DNA of 64,000 bases from Finegoldia magna_J (GTDB taxonomy: Bacteria > Bacillota > Clostridia > Tissierellales > Peptoniphilaceae), in assembly GCF_002243175.1 (NCBI RefSeq), contig NZ_NDYF01000015.1, positions 5,184 to 69,183 of the forward strand, read 5' to 3'. The position numbers and the translations under genes were made by a program. The notes beneath the pieces were generated by a model that saw only the letters and a program-made list of their open reading frames with translations, did no database searches and had not been told where the DNA came from. Positions 43,579 to 51,914 of the stretch are shown one piece after another; position 1 is the stretch's first letter, and each line of letters begins with the position of its first letter.

Positions 43579-44562
43579 TCACCTTCTTGTTTTTAGCTTT
43601 ATTTTATTGTTCGGTTTATTCGTAATTTGATTACTAATGTCTATAAATTGATCCAGACTTCTAAACACTTGAAAAATCGCCGAACGAATTGCGAATTCTT
43701 CATGAGTATCGGGAAGTTCCATCATGTGGAAATGATTTTTCAGAAAATCTATTCTGTCTTTCACTTTGAGCATTTCCCCTCCATCTGTCAAATTTTGGGA
43801 TGCTAGGATTAAAATATCTGAAATGTATTTGCCGTCTGAATATTCCGGTGGAATCGTCCTTAAATCATCATGCATTTCCTCCAACAAATCCATCTCCCTT
43901 TCTCTCAAACGCAAATCATGAAGCAAATCCCTGCTATTTTCAATCAAATTATCATTCTCAATAATTGCAATGTCAATCGCCTTGTCGATATCTGCTTCAA
44001 GTTCTGAAATCTTGTCCTCATACAGCTTCACATCCAAGTTTTGAACAAGAGATTTCCCGAACAAATTCAAAATGAACTTCATATCGTCATCAATACTTTC
44101 AATCAGCCTGTTTAATTTGTCTTGACTAGTAGGAGCGTAGAAATTAGTCAACATCGCAAATCCCGTTCCTATAAACACAAGAGCCATTTCATTCAAAATA
44201 ATCGCTGAATCGATTTTCCCGAACGCTAACAAATGAGTCACAATCACACTTGAAGGGCCGAGTCCCAGCTCTATCTTCAATAAAAAAGACACAGGCACAA
44301 ATAAAAGCAAATACAGTCCAAAAACCCAAGTTTTGTATCCTAGTTTTTCAAACAAAAACCCACCAATTAAAAGTGCAATCACCGCAGACAAAGTCCTCTT
44401 CAGCCCACCTTCAATCGTAGCTTTTCGAGTATCAAACACATTTAATATCGCTATAATTCCCGCCGCTGCTGCAAATTCAAGAGAAAGTTCCTGCGACACA
44501 ATTATTGCCAAAAGCGAAGCCAAAGCAGTTTTGATTGTTCTAGATATTATTGATTTTCTCAT
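43579..44562 (-). CDS. FUSC/aromatic acid exporter family protein
   Basis: A 327-residue membrane protein. About six helices fill residues 8-145 (LASLLAIIVSQEL, AAAAGIIAILNVFDTRKATIEGGLKR split over the first hairpin, VIALLIGGFLF, FGLYLLLFVPVSFLL). A cytoplasmic helical domain follows with FYAPTSQDKLNRLIES, as in the ArAE_1 family. Such proteins are thought to export small aromatic acids; the substrate is inferred only. The gene is followed at once by the NuoE-like gene. Confidence 0.85.
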   Translation of the reverse strand: MRKSIISRTIKTALASLLAIIVSQELSLEFAAAAGIIAILNVFDTRKATIEGGLKRTLSAVIALLIGGFLFEKLGYKTWVFGLYLLLFVPVSFLLKIELGLGPSSVIVTHLLAFGKIDSAIILNEMALVFIGTGFAMLTNFYAPTSQDKLNRLIESIDDDMKFILNLFGKSLVQNLDVKLYEDKISELEADIDKAIDIAIIENDNLIENSRDLLHDLRLREREMDLLEEMHDDLRTIPPEYSDGKYISDILILASQNLTDGGEMLKVKDRIDFLKNHFHMMELPDTHEEFAIRSAIFQVFRSLDQFIDISNQITNKPNNKIKLKTRR

Positions 44563-44635
44563 AATAAACTCCCGTATACATTTCTTGTATTATTTATACC
44601 CAATTTGTAATTGAAATGGTAATTTTATGCACAAT

Positions 44636-44661
44636 AAAAGCACCTACATTGTAGATGCTCT
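44636..44661 (-). terminator. Terminator, repeated type, copy 1
   Basis: The minus strand has GCATCTACAATGTAGGTGC then TTTTATTG, just past the stop at 44669. The same stem recurs at 49395 and 51891. A G-U pair in the stem favours function as minus-strand RNA. Confidence 0.75.
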
Positions 44662-44668
44662 CCAAATT

Positions 44669-45250
44669 TTATTTATCCTTTGATGATTGTTGTCCGTGCG
44701 TATTTAGCTTCATTAAAACATTTGTATGAGGAAGATATGTAATATCAGCCGATACATTTTCATTGTCGTCCCATTTCTCTTTTTCATTTTCGTACGTTTG
44801 CCAATTCAAATCAAATATTTTGATTTCGTCATTTTGTGTGTAGCCTGTAAGTTTATAGAATGTTGAAAGTTCTTAATTATTGTCTTCTTCAAAAGTCACA
44901 TATTTAAGTTTAATATTAGATGGTGAATTAATGTATGATAAATCCTCAATCGGAGCTTTCATTACAAAAAAAGATCCAATAACGTAACAAATTGCACAAA
45001 TCCACCAAATAATTGTAGATTTTCTTTTTTCTTTGATGAAATGACTCATTAATAATACTAAGAAAAATAAAATTACGAAAAAAACGCGAAAAACAATTTC
45101 GCAGACAAATTCCATCATTCCTTCAACGAAAGAACCTGCGGCATGATTTACCATCAAATACATGCTCGCTATAGTTGCTAATAGCAGCATCGAAAGGACA
45201 ATATCAAATATAATTTTTCTTAAAATAGGAATATTTGCTCTATTTTCCAT
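44669..45250 (-). pseudogene. Membrane protein gene interrupted by an in-frame TAA
   Basis: The first 125 codons (45250-44876) encode three membrane helices (IIFDIVLSMLLLATIASMYL, FRVFFVILFFLVLLMSHF, IIWWICAICYVIGSFFVM) and stop at TAA 44873-44875. The same frame continues open for 67 more codons (ELSTFYKLTGYTQNDEIKIF ... HGQQSSKDK) to a second TAA just before a terminator. The extension reads like real protein and the terminator lies behind it, so the intact gene had 193 codons. Family unknown. Interruption may be a nonsense mutation or, less likely, read-through. Confidence 0.7.
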
Positions 45251-45548
45251 TATTTTCTCCGTTTTTCGAACAGTTTTTCCCCGAAATGTATATTGCTCAA
45301 ATCAAACTATTCTTTATTTTACAAACGAAAATATTACTGTTGATATTTTCATAATCATATTCTACTTCTCTATTATCTTTTTCATGTAAATATCATATTA
45401 TTGTTTTGTAAATTTCATATTTAATTTCTGATAAAATATTATAAATCAACATCGATAAAACTCGAAGCCAACGTCATAATCATAAGGAAAATCGCTAAAA
45501 ACATATCAGATTGAAACTATTAATCCAGTTCATTATTTCCTCCGCTGA
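45251..45548. other. Intergenic region with possible decayed small ORF
   Basis: Behind AGGAGGAAATA an ATG at 45533 (minus) encodes MNWINSFNLICF and stops at 45495. Adding one T in the TTTTT run would extend it with LAIFLMIMTLASSFIDVDL to 45439, a plausible 31-residue membrane peptide. It follows the stop at 45549 by 15 bases. Nothing else is visible in this stretch. Confidence 0.3.
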
Positions 45549-45857
45549 TTATTTCAGTCTGCTACCTACGAAACAACCAATCAACGAAATCGCGCCGTAA
45601 ATAAATATATAAATCGTGGCACTTTCATTCATATTAATAAATACGTAAGGCACGAAAATCACCATAACTAAAAGAGGGTAAAGAAGATCTAAAGAATTCT
45701 TTCTGCCACATAATATTGCATTCACAAAAGTTATAACAGGAATTGCAAATAATAAAATAAACATTGCACTACCAGTATCTTTCATTAACAATGTCAATAA
45801 GTAAAAACAGATTACATTGACCATTAAATATGGTAAAAGTTTTTTAATTCTATTCAT
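45549..45857 (-). CDS. Small hypothetical membrane protein (4 helices)
   Basis: A 102-residue protein with four predicted helices (LLPYLMVNVICFYLLTLL, MFILLFAIPVITFVNAIL, LLYPLLVMVIFVPYVFI, YIFIYGAISLIGCFVG). It has no recognised family and no charged residues inside the helices that would suggest transport. It may be co-transcribed with the possible small ORF that follows. Confidence 0.6.
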   Translation of the reverse strand: MNRIKKLLPYLMVNVICFYLLTLLMKDTGSAMFILLFAIPVITFVNAILCGRKNSLDLLYPLLVMVIFVPYVFINMNESATIYIFIYGAISLIGCFVGSRLK

Positions 45858-45912
45858 AAAATCTAATCCTCTTTATCACTCAATTTTACAGATTTTAAAT
45901 GTAAATCTGATT

Positions 45913-46533
45913 TTAATTTCTTGAAAAATCTACCAATATCATAATTCTTATGAAAGATAACGTCGATTCAATCATTGATCTATCATCCATATCCTCATCA
46001 ATTATATCTATTTTTCTAACTTCGACACCTTCTTCTTGTGTAAATTCATAAAAACTTTGTTGATTGAAATTACTAGTATCGAAAACCATAATATACGATT
46101 TTGTAGTTTTCTTATTAATCAAATCGCTAATTCCTTTAAGTGAAATCAAAGTTACAATGCAAATAACAGTTGCAATAATTGCTCCCTCGTAATATCCAAT
46201 TCCTACAGCAAGACCAATCGCTGCCGATAACCACAAAGTCGCAGCCGTAGTAAGACCTGAAACACCATTCTTTTTTTGAAGAATAGTACCAGCACCCAAA
46301 AACCCAATTCCACTCACAACTTGACCAGCAATCCTTGCAGCATCCCTTGCCCTGTCACTAGAAATATCACCTATCGCATCAATTCCAATCAGCATAATCA
46401 AACCCGCTCCAACACTGACAATAATGTGAGTACGAAAACCCGCTGCACGGTTTTTAATTTCTCTTTCCACACCGATAATAGCGCCTAGTACAGCAGCTAA
46501 AATCAGCTTAAATGCTACTAAAATAATATCCAT
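45913..46533 (-). CDS. MgtC/SapB family membrane protein
   Basis: A 206-residue protein. The N-terminal membrane domain has the MgtC signature AAVLGAIIGVEREIKNRAAGFRTH (read as GAIIGVEREIKNRAAG) and ISSDRARDAARIAGQVVSGIGFLGAGTI. A C-terminal ACT-like cytoplasmic part follows (KSYIMVFDTSNFNQQ). MgtC proteins help adaptation to low magnesium and, in pathogens, inhibit the F-ATPase. Start behind AGGAGG. It stands alone. Confidence 0.9.
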   Translation of the reverse strand: MDIILVAFKLILAAVLGAIIGVEREIKNRAAGFRTHIIVSVGAGLIMLIGIDAIGDISSDRARDAARIAGQVVSGIGFLGAGTILQKKNGVSGLTTAATLWLSAAIGLAVGIGYYEGAIIATVICIVTLISLKGISDLINKKTTKSYIMVFDTSNFNQQSFYEFTQEEGVEVRKIDIIDEDMDDRSMIESTLSFIRIMILVDFSRN

Positions 46534-46922
46534 AAATTCCTCCTAATATATTTATACCCAATAATTATTGTGAATAAGTCATTTTACGGATACTAAGAAT
46601 AAAAAAGACGATAGATATTTCTACCGCCCAGTACACTCTATATAAAATTTTTATCGTAAAATTTTCTCTATCTTCTTACCCTTAGCTAGTTCATTCACCA
46701 TCTTATCCAAGTATCTAATCTCTTGCATCAAGGCCTCTTCGATATTTTCAACGCAGATTGTCTTCACAAATATTTGCGTTTACTATTTTTACTATTTCTT
46801 CACCAATTTCTTTAATCAAATCTACTACCAGAACATTTCCCATTGTAAAATATCTATTTGCGCCAATTACATTCCTTAATTATATTCGAGTGATTCACTT
46901 TCGATTTTTACACCTCATAGGA
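46534..46922. other. Region with a decayed gene fragment
   Basis: On the minus strand an ATG at 46843 opens MGNVLVVDLIKEIGEEIV ... EDNLR and stops at 46748. One base out of frame, ENIEEALMQEIRYLDKM ... KKIEKILR continues to a stop at 46651. The join by a single-base shift gives about 65 residues of plausible helical protein, the end of a broken gene I cannot name. Confidence 0.4.
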
Positions 46923-47777
46923 TTAATTTTTATTATATCCGAATCTTTTTGTTTCTAATACTTTTTTCCAATAATTTTCTCTTTCTAATATTTGTTCTGT
47001 TTTTGTTTTAGTGTCAAATATTTCTAAAATCGAATATTTAAAATTTTTTTGGATATAACTTTCATCCTTGTCGAATATCTCAGTCAATTTTTTATTACCT
47101 CCTGTTGGATCTAAGTAATTTGCATAGCATGACCATCTTTGCCATATACCTTTACTGTTACCAGAAGCTGATCCAATATAAAGTTTCCCCGTATTTTTAT
47201 CCGTTATTACATAAACTCCCTTTACATTTGATAGAGCTTGCTTATATGTCGGTTCATCATTTGAAATAATTCTAACAAGATCTTTGTGCGATAACGATAC
47301 ATTTTGGTAACCTGTAAAATTAAGAGTTTTTGTTGAAGAAGCCAATTCATAAACCTCTACATTCAAAGCTTCTTGTGCTTTAGTGTACCATCTTAAATAT
47401 GAAAGTGATAATTTTTTCGGATCATTTATACGAACTATCAATCTTTTTTCGAATTCTTCATATTCTTTTACTTTTTCCAATTTATAACCTTCACATGAAA
47501 ATTTTTCGGAATGTTCTTCACAAACTTTATATAATCCGCCAAATATATAATAATCTTTCCCATAAGGATAATATTGAGCCATAGCTATCAAGTATTTACA
47601 AGAATCGAGATTATGATTTCGGTTATTTTCTCTCCACTGATTCATCCTAAGCCATGTATCTGGCTCTTCAAGAAGCATGTCATATGCCTGTCTATTTATA
47701 TCGCCTTCATTTTTATGAAATTTAATTTTAGTTCTTAACATATCATCTGTTTTTATTAAATCAATCAGTTTAATCAT
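46923..47777 (-). CDS. GIY-YIG nuclease family protein
   Basis: A 284-residue protein. The C-terminal half (from about 185) holds a GIY-YIG domain: GVYVITDKNTGKLYIGSAS with the GVY/YIG pair, then IWQRWSCY with the conserved Arg, and a late Glu in EQILERENYWKKVL. The N-terminal 180 residues are unfamiliar and might recognise DNA or a partner. Such stand-alone proteins turn up in mobile or defence contexts; the role is unknown. The start is ATG 47777 behind AAAGGAGA; a longer frame lacks a site. Confidence 0.82.
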   Translation of the reverse strand: MIKLIDLIKTDDMLRTKIKFHKNEGDINRQAYDMLLEEPDTWLRMNQWRENNRNHNLDSCKYLIAMAQYYPYGKDYYIFGGLYKVCEEHSEKFSCEGYKLEKVKEYEEFEKRLIVRINDPKKLSLSYLRWYTKAQEALNVEVYELASSTKTLNFTGYQNVSLSHKDLVRIISNDEPTYKQALSNVKGVYVITDKNTGKLYIGSASGNSKGIWQRWSCYANYLDPTGGNKKLTEIFDKDESYIQKNFKYSILEIFDTKTKTEQILERENYWKKVLETKRFGYNKN

Positions 47778-47922
47778 ATTTAATCTCCTTTTCAAATGTA
47801 ATAAATAATTTAAAATAAATAACTCTTCCCACCGACATCACGCCATCTTTCTGCTTGAGCGGTCAATAAGGATAAATTATAATTTATCTCAAAATTCTCG
47901 TCTGTGGCAATGTTTATAATTA

Positions 47923-49194
47923 TTAAGGTCTTAATGATGTAATAGGTACTACATAAACACCATCATTTCTTTTATATGCAAAAGGTGATTTTGCGCATAA
48001 CACCATCATAAATGATGGTTTGGACATGTTTTTTGTATCTATTTTGGATGCTAAATCTTTTAAAGTCTCAGCGCCTTCTTCAATTAATTTATCGCCACCG
48101 AGTTTAATTTCAACAAGTCCATAAGCGCCGTTTCTGAGATGAATCACTGCATCACATTCTAATCCTGACCTATCTCGATAATGATAAACCGTTCCATCTA
48201 AATAATCTGTATAAATTCTTAAGTCACGAACGCATAAGTTTTCAAATAAAAATCCCATGGTGTTTAAATCAGTTAGTAAATCATTAGGTCCCATACCTAA
48301 TGATGCCGTTGCAATAGATGGATCTGAAAAATATCTGGTATCTGTTGTTCGTATGGCTGTTTTTGATCTTAAATTCGGATTCCACGCCGGAGAATCTTCT
48401 ATAACGAATATTTTTCTTAAAGCATCCAGGTAAGAATAAAGTGTTACCTGATCAAATGTATCTGATTGATTTGCTAGCATATCTTGCCTGATAGTTTCTA
48501 GAGAACTTTGTGTTCCTACGTGTCTTGCATACGATTTAAGTAGTCTCTTCGCCTTTTCTTTATCTCTTTTTATAGAATCCACTCTACTAATATCATTAGA
48601 CACAACAGCATCAAAATAATCTATAGCTTGGAATAAAGCTGGTTTTTCATTTAATCCAATTGATCTTGGCCATCCACCTCTGCAAATTAGAAAAGCAATT
48701 TTTTCAAAACTCGTTTCATCAATGGCTGTGATGTTTTCCCTTTCAAATAAATTTTTAAGAGACACTTCACCGCTCGAATCCTTTGACTCAAATAAACTCA
48801 TAGGTCTCATCAAAAGCCTAGAAATTCTCCCCGTACCTGTGTGCATAGAATCATCAAATTCATGTGGTACTGCTGAACCCGTCAAAATAAATTGACCAAA
48901 TCCATCTCTATTATCAACCTCATATCGCACAGCATTCCATAAATTAGGGGCTATTTGCCACTCATCAATTAGTCTTGGAGTTTCTCCTTCAAGCAAAGTA
49001 TTAGGAGAAATATTTGCCATTTGTTGATACTGTTTTGTCATATCAGGACGATCCATAGATATAAAACTCTTAGCCTTTTGTTTCGCTGTTGTTGTCTTTC
49101 CACACCATTTAGGTCCTTCAATTAAAACTGCTCCCTTTGCATCTAATCGTTCTTCTAACAATTTATCTGCAATTCTGGGTAAATACTCCTTCAT
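47923..49194 (-). CDS. AAA ATPase with DUF4143 (ExeA-like, nuclease-like C-terminus)
   Basis: A 423-residue ATPase. Walker A is GPKWCGKTTTA (about residues 27-37), Walker B lies in TPRLIDEWQ, and sensor FILTGSA follows. DUF4143 occupies about 215-375, with a FENLCVRDLRIY segment. The C-terminal RDRSGLECDAVIHL ... YGLVEIKLGG matches a PD-(D/E)xK-like core (D, then E-x-K). Many copies of this family exist in anaerobes and their biology is unclear. Five phased 23-bp repeats cover its promoter. Confidence 0.85.
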   Translation of the reverse strand: MKEYLPRIADKLLEERLDAKGAVLIEGPKWCGKTTTAKQKAKSFISMDRPDMTKQYQQMANISPNTLLEGETPRLIDEWQIAPNLWNAVRYEVDNRDGFGQFILTGSAVPHEFDDSMHTGTGRISRLLMRPMSLFESKDSSGEVSLKNLFERENITAIDETSFEKIAFLICRGGWPRSIGLNEKPALFQAIDYFDAVVSNDISRVDSIKRDKEKAKRLLKSYARHVGTQSSLETIRQDMLANQSDTFDQVTLYSYLDALRKIFVIEDSPAWNPNLRSKTAIRTTDTRYFSDPSIATASLGMGPNDLLTDLNTMGFLFENLCVRDLRIYTDYLDGTVYHYRDRSGLECDAVIHLRNGAYGLVEIKLGGDKLIEEGAETLKDLASKIDTKNMSKPSFMMVLCAKSPFAYKRNDGVYVVPITSLRP

Positions 49195-49236
49195 AATTTC
49201 CTCCTATACTTATTACTTAAGTAGATTCTATCAGTT

Positions 49237-49343
49237 ATTCAAGTATTTGTCCATTTTTCATTCAAGTATTTGGCAAATTTTCATTCAAGTGTTTAGCAGG
49301 TTTTAATTCAAGTATTTGGTATATTTTCATTCAAGTATTTGGC
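49237..49343. repeat. Five direct repeats with exact 23-bp period in the promoter of the DUF4143 gene
   Basis: The 15-base unit ATTCAAGTATTTGGC occurs at 49237, 49260, 49283, 49306 and 49329 with at most two changes each. Eight-base spacers, mostly ending TTTTC, give a strict 23-bp period, about two helix turns. A likely minus-strand promoter (TGGACA, 17 bases, TAGAAT) overlaps the first unit, 43 bases before the start codon. The array looks like a cooperative regulator binding site. Confidence 0.85.
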
Positions 49344-49394
49344 GGTATAGCTTTATATATTTCTGTATTTACTACCTTTTCCTAAAATTTTCAT

Positions 49395-49420
49395 AAAAAA
49401 GCACCTACAACTGTAGATGC
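49395..49420 (-). terminator. Terminator, repeated type, copy 2
   Basis: The minus strand has GCATCTACAGTTGTAGGTGC (49401-49420) then T6, about 15 bases past the stop at 49437. Confidence 0.85.
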
Positions 49421-49436
49421 TTGCATAAAATTAATT

Positions 49437-49928
49437 TTATTTTCTTTTGATCCATGGTATTACTCGATTTACTTTTTTTAAATATAATTCATATTCTTCT
49501 CCAAATTCATTTTTCAACCATTTTTCTTCTGTGTTTTTCATTAATATTGTTAAAAAAGTCCAAAACACAAATAGAAGTATTAATAAAATATAGTTTGTTG
49601 TAAATAAAAGTAGACCTGTGAATATAAATGTAAATGCTGAATAAACAGGATTTCTTACGATGCTATACACTCCTGTTGTTATCAACTTTTTTTCTGTAAC
49701 TTTTTTATTTATTTTCTGAACTATTACCGCTTGGATCCATAAATATATTCCCAAAATAATCATGAATATTCCCGCTATAATAAAAAATATTTTTCCTTGT
49801 CTTAGTTTCCCTTGATAAATGTATCCATTGATATGAAGGCAAATCCCTGCTATTGTGAGGATTAGAGAAGCTAATACATATATGGGCCCAACTCCAAATA
49901 TCGGCATTTTAAATTCTTGTGATTTCAT
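49437..49928 (-). CDS. Isoprenylcysteine carboxyl methyltransferase-like membrane protein
   Basis: A 163-residue membrane methyltransferase of the ICMT/PEMT type. Four helices are visible. The signature segment KKLITTGVYSIVRNPVYSAF carries the conserved RNPxY motif for S-adenosylmethionine binding, and EEKWLKNEFGEEYELYLKKVNRVIP is the typical C-terminus. In bacteria such enzymes methylate lipids or unknown small molecules. It is preceded by a broken SAM methyltransferase gene. Confidence 0.85.
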   Translation of the reverse strand: MKSQEFKMPIFGVGPIYVLASLILTIAGICLHINGYIYQGKLRQGKIFFIIAGIFMIILGIYLWIQAVIVQKINKKVTEKKLITTGVYSIVRNPVYSAFTFIFTGLLLFTTNYILLILLFVFWTFLTILMKNTEEKWLKNEFGEEYELYLKKVNRVIPWIKRK

Positions 49929-49990
49929 TGTCTGTCCTCAATTATTGTTCTAGCAATTTGATAATTTGGTCTTGTGCTTCTCTTCCTTCT

Positions 49991-50287
49991 CTAAAAAATC
50001 TCGCATCTTCCAGACTCAATCGCTTCTTTATTTAACTCTCTTGACATTTTTACACTTGTTTCTGAGTGGTCAATTCCGTAAACTTTTTTTGCTTTGGTTA
50101 AAAAATATTCTATATTTTGTCCGCCGCCGCAGCCCAAATCTAGAACAATATAACCGTTTTCAATGTTTATGTAAGATTTTCCCCAACTTGCTAATTTTTC
50201 GTGTCCTTTATTCATACTTTTTAACATAAATCTGCCACCAAAATTATCTTTCGGTTTTCTAAAATTTTCAAAAAAGCGCTTAAACAT
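49991..50287 (-). pseudogene. Truncated class I SAM-dependent methyltransferase
   Basis: Ninety-eight codons with motif I VLDLGCGGGQN and motif II VYGIDHSETSV, ending at CEIF and a TAG in a T6 run. Family members have about 200 residues, so the second half is lost. One base out of frame, REGREAQDQIIKLLEQ runs to a stop at about 49940; that tail does not look like a methyltransferase and suggests a deletion junction. Start behind GGAGG-like AGGAGG. Confidence 0.75.
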
Positions 50288-50420
50288 TTCAGCCTCCTGC
50301 TGATACCAGTTCTCACCTATATTATACCACGTTTTCTTTTCTTAATTTCATGTTTTTGTGCAAAATAAACTGGTGTAGAGGATAGATTACGACTGCCACA
50401 ACAAACATAAAATTGCTTTT

Positions 50421-50468
50421 TAAAAAATAAAAAACGGCTTTTAAGATTTCTTTTAAATCCTAAAAACC
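50421..50468 (-). terminator. Intrinsic terminator after the nucleoside phosphorylase gene
   Basis: The minus strand has GGTTTTTAGGATTT, a short loop and AAATCTTAAAAGCC, then T6. It lies about 35 bases past the stop at 50504. Confidence 0.75.
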
Positions 50469-50503
50469 ATTTATTTCAATACTAATCTCTTGATTTGTTT
50501 ATC

Positions 50504-51253
50504 TTAAATTTCTTTTAAAAATTTTAATGCCAAATACAATTTACCAAGATCATGGTTGGCATTATGAAGTCCCTCGACATCATAACAGCTCTCATTTAAT
50601 ACATCTCCTGCTTCAAGAAAGTCGTAAAGTTCAAATCCATAAAAATCACAAGCTGCTTGCACGCCTGCAAGCTCCATTTCTACTGCTATACATCCTTCTG
50701 ACTTTCTCTTTGAGACAAGTCCACGTGTCTCACGAAGCATAACGTCTGTAGTCCAAACTTTTCCCTTAGTATATGGTGCTTTTTCTTTGATAAAAAATTC
50801 TTCAAGCTTATCATGATTTTTAATAGCAATGTAATCTGAAGGAGCCGCATAATAATAAGATGCTCCCTCACCCCTATAAGCCTCTATTGGTATAATGTAC
50901 TTTCCAAAAGTCTTTTCCTTGTCAAGACTACCACAAGATCCAAACATAATAAATTTATTTGCACCCGTAATCCAATTAACTTCTACACAATCTCCTGAAG
51001 CAAGAGCCGACCCCATCATAGTAAGGTAAAATACAAATTCTTGACCTTTGAAGCTACTTTTATATATTTGCCTTGACCCATTTGCAGATCCTATTTCGCC
51101 AATTTCTTCGCATTCAAAATTATCAAGCAAATATTCTAGTATGCTTTTTGAAAATATTATCAAGCATTTTTCTGCAATATTTTTCTTTTCTCCATAAAAG
51201 TCTTTTAGACTGATAAGTGGCTCTGTTTCATTATCATAACTGTCTATTATCAT
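50504..51253 (-). CDS. Nucleoside phosphorylase (PNP/UDP family)
   Basis: A 249-residue enzyme of the purine/uridine phosphorylase family. FIMFGSCGSLDKE is the phosphate-binding glycine loop, and EGCIAVEMELAGVQAACDF is the ribose-binding ME(x)A(x)V signature. GDVLNESCYDVEGLHNANHDL is the C-terminal base-site region (shown in two parts, GDVLNESCYD and VEGLHNANHD). It cleaves nucleosides with phosphate for base salvage; purine versus uridine preference is not decided. Single gene. Confidence 0.88.
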   Translation of the reverse strand: MIIDSYDNETEPLISLKDFYGEKKNIAEKCLIIFSKSILEYLLDNFECEEIGEIGSANGSRQIYKSSFKGQEFVFYLTMMGSALASGDCVEVNWITGANKFIMFGSCGSLDKEKTFGKYIIPIEAYRGEGASYYYAAPSDYIAIKNHDKLEEFFIKEKAPYTKGKVWTTDVMLRETRGLVSKRKSEGCIAVEMELAGVQAACDFYGFELYDFLEAGDVLNESCYDVEGLHNANHDLGKLYLALKFLKEI

Positions 51254-51334
51254 AGTTTCCCCTCTTAATTTTTATATAACTATTCAAATCATTCATATGT
51301 GTGAATATCAATAACTAATAAATAAAGGTATTCA

Positions 51335-51445
51335 TTATAAATCTAAACTATCCTTGTCCAATAAGAAGTCGAATAAATTAATAGTGAACCCATTGTCTTT
51401 TTTTCGTATTAATTTATCCATATAATAATCACGCTTTATTTCCAT
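51335..51445 (-). pseudogene. N-terminal remnant of an AAA ATPase (DUF4143 family)
   Basis: Thirty-six codons start MEIKRDYYMDKLIRKKDNG, the typical opening of the second group of AAA/DUF4143 ATPases. The text then jumps to INLFDFLLDKDSLDL and a stop. The Walker A segment that should follow (IKVITGIRRCGKS in relatives) is deleted. So an internal deletion of about 20 codons and loss of the rest have left a stub. Confidence 0.6.
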
Positions 51446-51528
51446 AAAACTATACCTCTATCTGTTTAGAATTATTTCCATTTTGGAACTTAATCTAAGT
51501 ATATTGTACAGTGTAAGGTCATATAATT

Positions 51529-51675
51529 CTATCTATTTCGAAATAATTCTATAACTGACATATTTTGAAGCTGGTTTATATCATCAAAAATTTTTCTAAT
51601 GATATTAAAATTTTTATCTGTTTTTATAAAATAATATTTATATAACATGTCATTATTGTAATGGAAGGCTTTGTT
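51529..51675 (-). pseudogene. Unidentified gene fragment
   Basis: A 48-codon open stretch without a start codon (NKAFHYNNDMLYKYYFI ... NMSVIELFRNR). Upstream, VDHIIADERV lies in a different frame and ends in TAA, so this is probably the tail of a frameshifted gene. Family unknown. Confidence 0.35.
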
Positions 51676-51890
51676 AAACTCTTTCGTCTGCAATTATATG
51701 ATCTACGCCATATGTTCCTATAAGGTATTTTCCAAATAGAAAAATGGCTTTAAGAATTTCTCCCAAATAAAAAATACTACGAAGATATCCTCTCCCCTTC
51801 CTTAGGTTTGTCTCTCGACTTATCTGTTCCCTTATAGGTAAATATTCTATTTAAAATATTTATATTACCACCTCCTAAAATTAGGTATAA

Positions 51891-51914
51891 GAAAAGCACC
51901 TACTTTTGTAGATG
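51891..51914 (-). terminator. Terminator, repeated type, copy 3
   Basis: The minus strand has GCATCTACAAAAGTAGGTGC (51895-51914) then TTTTC. It starts at the last base before the ABC-F stop codon region. Confidence 0.8.

Larger units (their letters stand above)
51254..51890. other. Intergenic region with decayed gene fragments
   Basis: About 640 bases holding a truncated AAA ATPase start (51335-51445) and a second fragment (51529-51675) on the minus strand, plus AT-rich filler. I see no intact gene. It seems to be a site of past insertions and deletions. Confidence 0.6.

Noticed and set aside
49237..49343. CRISPR array
   Set aside because: The spacers are only eight bases and nearly alike, so this is a phased operator-like repeat and not a CRISPR array.
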